Of a DNA stretch of 6,217 nucleotides, positions 1-5,655 are shown one piece after another. Both the position numbers and the translations under genes were made by a program. The notes beneath the pieces were generated by a model. That model was not told the DNA's origin. It did no database searches and saw only the letters and a program-made list of their open reading frames with translations. The stretch spans positions 1 to 6,217 of the forward strand of contig CAIKJM010000165.1 of the NCBI GenBank assembly GCA_903827735.1, written 5' to 3'. The stretch's first letter is position 1, and each line of letters starts with the position of its first letter. Source of the stretch: an uncultured Rhodanobacter sp. GTDB lineage: Bacteria; Pseudomonadota; Gammaproteobacteria; Xanthomonadales; Rhodanobacteraceae.

Positions 1-192
1 CCAGATGAAGGCCGATCTGGCCATATTGCCCTGACGCGAGCCGCGATCAAGCCGGCGTGCCTTGTGCGCGTCGGCCTGGGCCAATCGACACGACATGAAG
101 CATTGCGTCGACCCATTCGGTCGGCTCCTCACTCATGACTGCGAAGCGCTGCGCTCATGCCTGTCCTTTCCCTTAGCGCCGAGTATCCCGTC
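1..192. other. Upstream leader of phosphoketolase, no supported gene
   Basis: No gene can be supported here. One forward frame enters the window open and closes at a TGA at 32-34, reading QMKADLAILP. This could be the last ten residues of an upstream gene, but it is too short to identify. Another forward frame stays open to a TGA at 136-138 but reads as arginine-rich, shadow-like sequence. No copy of the CTRRGTARTTTCCGA box found upstream of the other four genes is present, and no clear sigma70 promoter is seen. Phosphoketolase is therefore probably transcribed from outside the window, perhaps as part of an operon. Confidence 0.5.
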
Positions 193-2556
193 ATGACCAA
201 CCCCACGCTCACCCCGGAACAGCGGAACGACATCAACGCGTACTGGCGTGCGTCCAACTATGTGTCGGTCGGCCAGATATATCTGTACGACAACCCGCTG
301 CTGCGCGAGCCGCTGACGCTGGCGCACGTGAAACCGCTGGTGGTCAGCCACTGGGGCACCACGCCGGGACAAAATTTCATCTACGCGCATCTGAACCGCG
401 TGATCAAGGCAAACGACTTGAACATGCTGTACGTCGCCGGGCCCGGTCACGGCGGCCCGGCGATCGTGGGCAGCGTGTATCTGGAGGGAACCTGGAGCGA
501 GGTGTATCCCGACGTGACGCAGGACGAGGCCGGGCTGAAGAAACTGTTCAAGCAGTTTTCGTTTCCCGGCGGCATTTCCAGCCACGTGGCGCCGACCACG
601 CCCGGCTCGATTCACGAGGGCGGTGAACTCGGTTATTCGCTGAGCCACGCGTTCGGCGCGGTGTTCGACAATCCCGATCTGATCGTCGCCTGCGTGGTCG
701 GCGATGGCGAAGCGGAAACCGGCCCGCTGGCCACGTCGTGGCAGTCGAACAAGCTGCTCGATCCGATCACCGACGGCGCGGTGCTGCCGATTCTGCATCT
801 GAACGGTTACAAGATCAGCAATCCGACCGTGCTGGCGCGCATCGACAAGGACGAGCTGGAGCACTTTTTTCTCGGCTGCGGGTGGACGCCGTACTTCGTC
901 GAAGGCGACGACCCGGACACCATGCACGAGCTGATGGCCAGCACGATGGATCGGGCGATCGAAGAGATCCGCACCATCCAGGCCAGCGCCCGTGCGGAGC
1001 ACAACACCACGCGTCCGCGCTGGCCGATGATTGTGCTGCGCTCGCCCAAGGGCTGGACCGGTCCGAAGGTCGTCGACGGCCTGCAGATCGAAGGCACGTT
1101 CCGTTCTCATCAGGTGCCCATGCTGGTGGACGAGGCGCACCCTGATCACGTGCCGCTGCTGGAAAGCTGGATGAAGAGCTACCGGCCGGAGGAGCTGTTC
1201 GACGAGAACGGGCGGCTGATGCCGCATCTGGCCGCGCTGGCGCCAGAGGGCAATCGCCGCATGGGCGCCAATCCGCACGCCAACGGCGGCCTGCTGATGC
1301 GCGAGTTGCGCATGCCGGACTTTCGCGAGCAGGCGGTAACGGTGACGTTCCCGGGTGCGGTCGATGCGCAGGACACGATGGTGCTGGGCAAGTTTCTGCG
1401 TGACGTAATCGCGCTTAATCGTGAGGCGAACAATTTTCGCCTGTTCGGGCCGGATGAAACGCTGTCGAATATGCTCGGGGCTGTCTTCGAAGCGACCGAT
1501 CGGCAGTGGGATGCCGATAGACAGATCAACGACGAGTTCCTCGCGCCGAGCGGGCGCGTGCTCGACTCCATGCTCAGCGAGCACCAGTGCGAAGGATGGC
1601 TGGAAGGCTATCTGCTGACCGGCCGGCACGGCCTGTTCAACAGCTACGAAGCGTTTATCCGCATCGTCGACTCGATGTTCAGCCAGCACGCCAAGTGGCT
1701 CAAGGTGACCAAGGAGCTGCCGTGGCGCCGCCCGATCGCGTCGCTGAATTATCTGCTGGCGTCGCACGTCTGGCAGCAGGACCACAACGGCTTCACGCAT
1801 CAGGACCCGGGCTTTCTCGATCACGTGATCAACAAGAAGGCGGACATCGTGCGTGCGTATCTGCCGCCCGACGCCAACTGCCTGCTGTCGGTGGTGGATC
1901 ACTGCCTGCGCAGCCGCAATTGCGTCAACGTCGTCGTGGCCGGAAAGCATCCGATGCCGCAGTGGCTGACCATGGAAGCAGCCGTCGTGCACTGCACCCA
2001 GGGCATCGGCATCTGGCAGTGGGCCAGCAACGATCAGGGCAGCGAACCGGACGTGGTGCTGGCCTGCTGCGGCGACACGCCCACGCTGGAGGTGCTCGGT
2101 GCGGTGTCGATCCTGCGCGAGCATCTGCCCGAGCTGAAAGTGCGGGTAGTGAACGTGGTCGACCTGATGAAGCTGCAGTCCGCGTCCGAACATCCGCACG
2201 GCCTGAGCGACGCCGATTACGACTCGCTGTTCACCCGCGACAAGCACATCATTTTTGCCTTCCACGGCTATCCGTGGCTGGTGCACCGGCTCACCTACCG
2301 GCGCGCCAATCGCGAACTTCATGTGCGCGGTTATATCGAGGAGGGCACGATCACCACCGCCTTCGACATGCGCGTGCAGAATGGCTTGGACCGATTCCAC
2401 CTCGTGCAGGACGTCGTCGATCGCGTGCCGGGGCTAGGCTCTAAGGGCGCGTACCTCCAGCAGCAGATGCGCGACAAGCTGATCGAGCACACCCACTATA
2501 TCGACGCCCATGGCGAAGACCTGCCGGAAATCCGCCACTGGAAATGGAAGGCCTGA
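193..2556 (+). CDS. xfp: Xylulose-5-phosphate/fructose-6-phosphate phosphoketolase
   Basis: This is a thiamine-diphosphate-dependent cytoplasmic enzyme. It cleaves xylulose 5-phosphate with phosphate to acetyl phosphate and glyceraldehyde 3-phosphate, and in many members also fructose 6-phosphate to acetyl phosphate and erythrose 4-phosphate. The 787 residues match the usual family length, so the gene looks complete. Visible hallmarks, numbered from 193, are: the N-terminal YWRA...VGQIYLYDNPLL block; H53 in SHWGTTPG; GPGHGGP at 83-89; the family signature EGGELGY at 142-148; the second signature ending in the cofactor-binding GDGEAETG at 170-177; SHQVP around 305-309; and the C-terminal FAFHGYPWLVHRLTYRR block. 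The start is uncertain. An ATG at 157 adds MPVLSLSAEYPV, but MTNPTLTPEQ at 193 places YWRA where homologues usually have it. Neither ATG has a strong Shine-Dalgarno. Acetate kinase or phosphotransacetylase, the usual partners, are not in the window. Substrate preference between the two sugar phosphates cannot be read from sequence. Confidence 0.96.
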   Translation: MTNPTLTPEQRNDINAYWRASNYVSVGQIYLYDNPLLREPLTLAHVKPLVVSHWGTTPGQNFIYAHLNRVIKANDLNMLYVAGPGHGGPAIVGSVYLEGTWSEVYPDVTQDEAGLKKLFKQFSFPGGISSHVAPTTPGSIHEGGELGYSLSHAFGAVFDNPDLIVACVVGDGEAETGPLATSWQSNKLLDPITDGAVLPILHLNGYKISNPTVLARIDKDELEHFFLGCGWTPYFVEGDDPDTMHELMASTMDRAIEEIRTIQASARAEHNTTRPRWPMIVLRSPKGWTGPKVVDGLQIEGTFRSHQVPMLVDEAHPDHVPLLESWMKSYRPEELFDENGRLMPHLAALAPEGNRRMGANPHANGGLLMRELRMPDFREQAVTVTFPGAVDAQDTMVLGKFLRDVIALNREANNFRLFGPDETLSNMLGAVFEATDRQWDADRQINDEFLAPSGRVLDSMLSEHQCEGWLEGYLLTGRHGLFNSYEAFIRIVDSMFSQHAKWLKVTKELPWRRPIASLNYLLASHVWQQDHNGFTHQDPGFLDHVINKKADIVRAYLPPDANCLLSVVDHCLRSRNCVNVVVAGKHPMPQWLTMEAAVVHCTQGIGIWQWASNDQGSEPDVVLACCGDTPTLEVLGAVSILREHLPELKVRVVNVVDLMKLQSASEHPHGLSDADYDSLFTRDKHIIFAFHGYPWLVHRLTYRRANRELHVRGYIEEGTITTAFDMRVQNGLDRFHLVQDVVDRVPGLGSKGAYLQQQMRDKLIEHTHYIDAHGEDLPEIRHWKWKA

Positions 2557-2562
2557 GTTTGA

Positions 2563-2625
2563 GAAAGCGCCGGTAACGCAGCTTGAAACGGTGCTTACGT
2601 TCGGCCGTGAAATCCGGCGCGTTTC
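2563..2625. terminator. Weak inverted repeat between convergent genes
   Basis: GAAAGCGCCGG (2563-2573) is nearly the reverse complement of CCGGCGCGTTTC (2614-2625), with one extra base and a loop of about 40 nt. It lies at the junction where phosphoketolase and the GH144-like gene converge. The loop is long, no T-run follows, and the right arm is inside the GH144-like coding sequence. A role as a bidirectional terminator is only a possibility. Confidence 0.2.
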
Positions 2626-3992
2626 AGCCCCTGCCCGATATACGGACATTCGCGCATCAGCGACCAGAGCAGGCCGCTGCGGTGGTTTTCGATCATCAAC
2701 ACGACCGGCCCCTGGCTGATACCGAAATGCCAGGGCGATACCCAGCTGCCGGCGGGGCCGCTTTTTTCGCCATACGTGGGGTTGATCGTCGCCCTGAAAC
2801 CGTACGGATTGGCGTCATGCAGACGCCGATCATTGACGAAGCATTCGATGGCAGGCAGCACGATTTCCGGAGCGAAGGGCAGGCAGGCCGCCACGGCCGC
2901 GGGTGTCAGCGAGCCGTCGTCCGGGCCGTAGGGCACCCCGCGTGCGACGTAGCCAAAGAAGTGCCGTTCGATGCCGTTGATAAGCACGGTTTCCTCGCCC
3001 GGTCCTTCGCTTGCGCTGAGGCCCCACGCATTGGCCGAGTAGCCTTTGAAGCCCATCGGGTTGGTCATGGCGTACTGCCGCTGTATGTAGGTGGCGCGGC
3101 GACTGTTTTCGAAATAGTCGATGCCTTTTTCGCGCATGAAGGCATCCTGCACGCCGCGAAAATCGATCCAGATATGCGGAAACTGGTGCGTGAACAGCGC
3201 GGCCGAATACAGATACTCAATGTCGTAGACGCGTTTCCACTCATAGCCGCGCGTCCACGCCCGGTAGCTGTCCACGGGGACTGGATGGGTGGGCGATCCC
3301 AGCGCCAGGATATAGAGCAGCAACGCTTCGTTATAGCCACTCCAGCTCGGCGCCAGAAATCCCGTTTCCGGACGCCAGCCCATATACAGGGTGGCGGCTT
3401 GGTCCAGCGCCTTATCCCACTCGACGCGCCGATACATCGCGTCGGCCACTGTGCGGATAGCGGCTTCATCAGGCGCATCATCGGTAAAAAAGTGCGCGCA
3501 GGTGAGCATGCCGGCGATCAGCAACGCCGTATCGACAGTCGACAGCTCACAGGCCCACGCGCGCCGACCGGTTTGCATGTCGAGAAAGTGATAATAGAAG
3601 CCGCGATAGCCGGTCGCGTCAGGTTCGGGTCCCTGCACGCTGCCGGCGAAGAAGCGCAGCGTTGTCAGCGTACGTTCAATCGCCGCTTCGCGTGTCATGA
3701 AGCCGCGCGTCACCGCCACCGGATAGGAGGCGAGCGCAAATCCCACCGCGGCAATGCTGCACGGCCAGTTTGTTGCGTCGCGATCGGCCGGGCCGACCTT
3801 GTCGCGAATCAGTCCGTTGACCGGATTGACCTCGATCTCGAAGTAGCGAAAAGCGCGGCGCTGGAGATCATCCATCCGTTCGTCGACGCTTTTCATCGTT
3901 GAATGAATTGTGCTGATCACGTCATCCGCTGGATGGTTCACGTTTGTGGATTTTTTGAGGGGCCGATGGATACGCCGTGACGAGCGCCGCAT
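2595..3992 (-). CDS. GH144 / glucoamylase-like domain protein
   Basis: The 465-residue protein belongs to the glucoamylase-like family (Pfam Glycoamylase, PF10091; CAZy GH144), whose characterised members include endo-beta-1,2-glucanases and which is also related to part of cyclic beta-1,2-glucan synthases. Family blocks, numbered from 3992, are: GFLAPSWSGYNEA at 211-223, running on into LLLYILALGSPTHP; NPMGFKGYSANAWGLSASEGP at about 311-331; DGSLTPAAVAACLPFAPE after that; and GISQGPVVLMIEN at 424-436 near the C-terminus. The fold is expected to be an (alpha/alpha)6 barrel. The ATG at 3992 is preferred because AAGGA lies 4 nt upstream and because it sits about 50 nt below a predicted promoter. 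ATG at 3896 (MKSVDERMDDLQRRAF) and TTG at 4019 are alternatives. The N-terminus is very basic (MRRSSRRIHRPLKK) and has no hydrophobic stretch, so no signal peptide is seen, which is unusual for a secreted glucanase. The family is secure, but the substrate is not known. Confidence 0.88.
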   Translation of the reverse strand: MRRSSRRIHRPLKKSTNVNHPADDVISTIHSTMKSVDERMDDLQRRAFRYFEIEVNPVNGLIRDKVGPADRDATNWPCSIAAVGFALASYPVAVTRGFMTREAAIERTLTTLRFFAGSVQGPEPDATGYRGFYYHFLDMQTGRRAWACELSTVDTALLIAGMLTCAHFFTDDAPDEAAIRTVADAMYRRVEWDKALDQAATLYMGWRPETGFLAPSWSGYNEALLLYILALGSPTHPVPVDSYRAWTRGYEWKRVYDIEYLYSAALFTHQFPHIWIDFRGVQDAFMREKGIDYFENSRRATYIQRQYAMTNPMGFKGYSANAWGLSASEGPGEETVLINGIERHFFGYVARGVPYGPDDGSLTPAAVAACLPFAPEIVLPAIECFVNDRRLHDANPYGFRATINPTYGEKSGPAGSWVSPWHFGISQGPVVLMIENHRSGLLWSLMRECPYIGQGLKRAGFHGRT

Positions 3993-4001
3993 CGGATCCT
4001 T
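3993..4001 (-). promoter_or_regulatory. Ribosome binding site for the GH144-like gene
   Basis: On the minus strand AAGGA (4001-3997) is followed by a 4-nt spacer (TCCG) and ATG at 3992. The spacer is slightly short but workable. It decides the start, because the alternative ATG at 3896 is preceded by sequence without a purine-rich SD. Confidence 0.5.
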
Positions 4002-4049
4002 GACCGCCCTGATCCACAACCGATCAGAGGCGCCCGGGCATCGTCACCG

Positions 4050-4096
4050 ACTATCGGGGCGAGGCAGGTCTGTTAATAGCCTCGGAAACTACTCAG
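4050..4096 (-). promoter_or_regulatory. Box D and -10 element driving the GH144-like gene
   Basis: The minus strand carries CTGAGTAGTTTCCGA (4096-4082), a near-identical copy of the box found upstream of the three rightward genes. The hexamer GATAGT (4055-4050) lies at the same offset (41 nt from box start to hexamer start) as in the other copies. It retains the A2 and T6 positions most important in a sigma70 -10. No TTGACA-like -35 is seen. The predicted start near 4043 gives a leader of about 50 nt to the ATG at 3992. The box is seen directly. Its role as an activator site is inferred. Confidence 0.6.
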
Positions 4097-4159
4097 CCTG
4101 TCGCTGCCCTGACCGCGGGCTTCGCCAGTAGCGCGATAGGCGTTTGATACACGGGCGAT

Positions 4160-4206
4160 CTGAGTAATTTCCGATCCTGTCGCAGAGTCTCTCGCCCTCG
4201 TAAGGT
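4160..4206 (+). promoter_or_regulatory. Box A and -10 element driving the SHOCT gene
   Basis: CTGAGTAATTTCCGA (4160-4174) is followed at the shared offset by TAAGGT (4201-4206), the weakest of the four -10 candidates. The predicted start near 4213 leaves a leader of about 27 nt to the ATG at 4240. The box is 63 bp from the oppositely oriented box D (4082-4096), so this is a back-to-back regulatory region. The box assignment is firmer than the -10 assignment. Confidence 0.6.
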
Positions 4207-4239
4207 CAGGGCCCATCCATCCCCAACGAGAGCAGCGAC

Positions 4240-4479
4240 ATGCAAACCGATTTCTGGAACAACTGGTACTTTGGCTGGGGCTGGTTTCTTTGGTTCGGCA
4301 TCATCTTTTTGCTGTTTTCCAGCATGGGCAATTGGGGCTATACCTATTCGGCGCATCGCAAGTCCGGTTTGCTCGGCCAGAAAGGCGCGCTGGATTTTCT
4401 CAACGAGCGCTATGCCCGCGGCGAAATCACCCGTGATGAATTCAGCCGCATGAAAGTCGAGATCGCCAGAGCCGCCTGA
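4240..4479 (+). CDS. Small SHOCT-domain membrane protein
   Basis: This is a 79-residue protein in two parts. Residues about 10-29 form one hydrophobic, tryptophan- and phenylalanine-rich transmembrane segment, after a short polar N-terminus. Residues about 49-75 (ALDFLNERYARGEITRDEFSRMKVEI) are a textbook SHOCT domain, the short C-terminal helical module often found on small membrane proteins and thought to aid oligomerisation or interaction. The protein is probably an inner-membrane protein with the SHOCT part in the cytoplasm. Its molecular role is unknown. The ATG has only a weak purine-rich stretch (CGAGAG) upstream, but no better start exists. It is preceded by box A and followed by a GC-rich hairpin, so it may be a monocistronic unit. 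The neighbouring BON gene has its own box. Confidence 0.85.
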   Translation: MQTDFWNNWYFGWGWFLWFGIIFLLFSSMGNWGYTYSAHRKSGLLGQKGALDFLNERYARGEITRDEFSRMKVEIARAA

Positions 4480-4484
4480 AGGCA

Positions 4485-4512
4485 GAGCGCGCGCAACTTT
4501 CAGCGTGCGCTC
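4485..4512 (+). terminator. GC-rich hairpin after the SHOCT gene
   Basis: GAGCGCGCGC (4485-4494) pairs with GCGTGCGCTC (4503-4512) over 10 pairs, including one G-U, around an 8-nt loop. It begins 6 nt after the stop codon. No immediate T-run follows, since the next bases are CGATTAACGATAGATTTT. It may be a weak terminator or an mRNA 3'-end stabilising hairpin. Confidence 0.45.
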
Positions 4513-4565
4513 CGATTAACGATAGATTTTCGATGCGCGGTTTGAACCTTCTATGTTCCGAGTCT

Positions 4566-4612
4566 CTAAGTAATTTCCGACGCTATCGTCGCTGAAACTT
4601 AGCGCCTATCGT
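4566..4612 (+). promoter_or_regulatory. Box B and -10 element driving the BON gene
   Basis: CTAAGTAATTTCCGA (4566-4580) is followed at the shared offset by TATCGT (4607-4612), which agrees with four of six TATAAT positions. The predicted start near 4619 leaves a leader of about 52 nt to the ATG at 4671. The -35 position carries another TATCGT rather than TTGACA, consistent with dependence on an activator. GAAACTTAG (4594-4602) downstream is a partial inverted echo of the box and may be a half-site. Confidence 0.65.
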
Positions 4613-4616
4613 CGCT
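4583..4616 (+). repeat. 11-bp direct repeat in the BON promoter
   Basis: CTATCGTCGCT occurs exactly twice, at 4583-4593 and 4606-4616, a period of 23 bp (about two helical turns). The second copy contains the proposed -10. The first covers the position of the -35. It could be an operator pair or a product of local slippage. Confidence 0.6.
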
Positions 4617-4658
4617 CCATCGATTAGCTGATCTGCGGCATTCGCAGATACCACGACT

Positions 4659-4663
4659 GGAAG
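4659..4663 (+). promoter_or_regulatory. Ribosome binding site for the BON gene
   Basis: GGAAG with a 7-nt spacer lies before the ATG at 4671. It is the clearest Shine-Dalgarno on the plus strand in this window and fixes the start. Confidence 0.6.
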
Positions 4664-4670
4664 CCTTGCC

Positions 4671-5321
4671 ATGAAAACCGATACGCAGCTCAAATACGAC
4701 ATCCTCTCCGAGCTGGAGTGGGAGCCCTCGCTCAACGCCAGCCAGATCGGTGTCGAGGTCAAGGACGGCGTGGTGACGCTGGCCGGTCACGTCGACAGTT
4801 ATGGCGAGAAATGGCATGCGGAAAGAGCGGTCGAGCGCGTTGCCGGCGTGCGTGCGCTGGCGGTGGAAATCGCCGTGCAGCTGCCTGGCTCGAGCGTGCG
4901 CTCGGATACCGAGATTGCGCATGTCGCCGAAAGCGCGCTGAAGTGGCAGACGTTTCTACCGGAGGGAGCGATCCAGCTGATGGTGGAGAGCGGCTGGATC
5001 ACGCTGTCCGGTCACGTGGATTGGGAATACCAGCGCCAGGCCGCCAATACGGCCGTGCGTCATCTGCTCGGCGTCAAGGGCGTGAACGATGAGATCGTGA
5101 TCAAGCCCAAACTCTCGGCGAACAACGTCAAGGCCAATATCGAATCGGCGCTGGAGCGACGCGCGATTTCGAACGGCCAGAAAATCACCGTCGTCCTCGA
5201 CGGAGGCGACGTCACGCTGACCGGTAGCGTCAACAGCTGGAGCGAGCGCGAACAGGCCTGGAACTCCGCCTGGGGTACCGCTGGCGTCGAAAAAGTAGTG
5301 AACAACATCACCGTCGTTTAA
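4671..5321 (+). CDS. Triple BON-domain protein
   Basis: The 216-residue protein is built from three consecutive BON domains at about residues 8-72, 77-147 and 149-216. Each shows the family pattern of a helix, then a beta strand pair centred on V(T/W)L(S/A/T)G(H/S)V, a second helix with A or W residues, and a closing GV..V.(N/D).I strand. The cores are GVVTLAGHVDSYGEKWHAERA, GWITLSGHVDWEYQRQAANTA and GDVTLTGSVNSWSEREQAWNSA. BON domains are associated with membrane or phospholipid binding and osmotic or general stress (as in OsmY and Kbp). Unlike OsmY, this protein starts MKTDTQLKYDILSELEW with no signal peptide, so it is probably cytoplasmic. A good SD (GGAAG, 7-nt spacer) supports the start. 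It has its own box-type promoter upstream and a strong terminator downstream, so it is most likely a single-gene transcript. The ligand and exact function are unknown. Confidence 0.92.
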   Translation: MKTDTQLKYDILSELEWEPSLNASQIGVEVKDGVVTLAGHVDSYGEKWHAERAVERVAGVRALAVEIAVQLPGSSVRSDTEIAHVAESALKWQTFLPEGAIQLMVESGWITLSGHVDWEYQRQAANTAVRHLLGVKGVNDEIVIKPKLSANNVKANIESALERRAISNGQKITVVLDGGDVTLTGSVNSWSEREQAWNSAWGTAGVEKVVNNITVV

Positions 5322-5328
5322 AGCACGT

Positions 5329-5369
5329 AAGCAGCCTGGGACGGTGATGCACACCGGGCTGCTTTTTTT
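5329..5369 (+). terminator. Rho-independent terminator of the BON gene
   Basis: AAGCAGCC (5329-5336) pairs perfectly with GGCTGCTT (5357-5364). An inner stem, CGGTG (5342-5346) with CACCG (5352-5356), closes a 5-nt loop after a 5-nt bulge (TGGGA). Seven T residues (5363-5369) follow or overlap the base of the stem. It begins 8 nt after the BON stop codon. Confidence 0.9.
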
Positions 5370-5510
5370 CTTTGCCTGTATGAAAAAGGATGCGCTGGCG
5401 TTAGCGCAGAAGCATAAGCGAGCTTGTCTCGACTCGACGTGCAGGCAAGTCAATCTTCCTGACGTCAGACCTTTTGTTCCACGCTCAAAATATAGTGGCG
5501 CGCTACGCAT
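5370..5510. other. Intergenic stretch between BON terminator and dehydrogenase promoter
   Basis: No gene is supported. A 44-codon forward frame (ATG at 5380 to a TAG inside the 5511-5525 box) has no SD and unremarkable composition. A perfect 10-bp palindrome, CTGACGTCAG (5459-5468), lies about 43 bp before the box and could be an operator. The A/T-rich AAAATATAG (5487-5495) lacks a correctly spaced -35. Confidence 0.4.
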
Positions 5511-5557
5511 CTAGGTAGTTTCCGACGCTACCGCAATGCACCGCGCGGGCCTATCGT
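5511..5557 (+). promoter_or_regulatory. Box C and -10 element driving the dehydrogenase
   Basis: CTAGGTAGTTTCCGA (5511-5525) is followed at the shared offset by TATCGT (5552-5557). From the start of the box the segment aligns without gaps to the BON promoter, including CTATCGTC.CTCCATCGA around the -10 and predicted start (near 5564). The leader to the ATG at 5656 would be about 92 nt and contains a small hairpin, GCGGC (5584-5588) with GCCGC (5594-5598). Confidence 0.65.
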
Positions 5558-5655
5558 CACTCCATCGACCGACCTACAGCGCAGCGGCGCCTTGCCGCCG
5601 AAATTTTCGCGCTGTCATCGCACTCCGCATGCCGCAATGACTCAGGCGTACTCCC

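Noticed and set aside
133..2400. A 755-codon open frame on the minus strand opposite phosphoketolase
   Set aside because: It lies wholly antisense to a clear, conserved enzyme. Its translation is rich in H, R, Q and V, has no recognisable domain, and looks like the codon shadow typical of GC-rich genes.
2583..3902. A 439-codon plus-strand open frame opposite the GH144-like gene
   Set aside because: The minus-strand translation carries several conserved family blocks, while this frame shows none and has shadow-like composition.
4050..4096. The shared box as a sigma54 promoter
   Set aside because: The TGGCAC-N5-TTGCA pattern with GG and GC dinucleotides at -24 and -12 is absent in all four copies.
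4544..4558. GAAC-N7-GTTC inverted repeat just upstream of the BON box, considered as an ECF sigma or EcfG-type promoter
   Set aside because: The spacing does not match GGAAC-N16/17-GTT, the arms are only 4 bp, and the other three promoters lack it.
5459..5468. CTGACGTCAG palindrome
   Set aside because: A single 10-bp palindrome in GC-rich DNA is weak evidence. It is not repeated near the other three boxes, so it is not called as an operator.
4956..5510. A minus-strand frame of 184 codons covering the end of the BON gene and the downstream intergenic region
   Set aside because: It reads through the strong plus-strand terminator and antisense to BON, and has no domain or ribosome site.
5380..5514. 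A 44-codon plus-strand ORF between BON and the dehydrogenase
   Set aside because: It has no Shine-Dalgarno, starts just after a terminator and ends inside the conserved regulatory box. No recognisable protein features.
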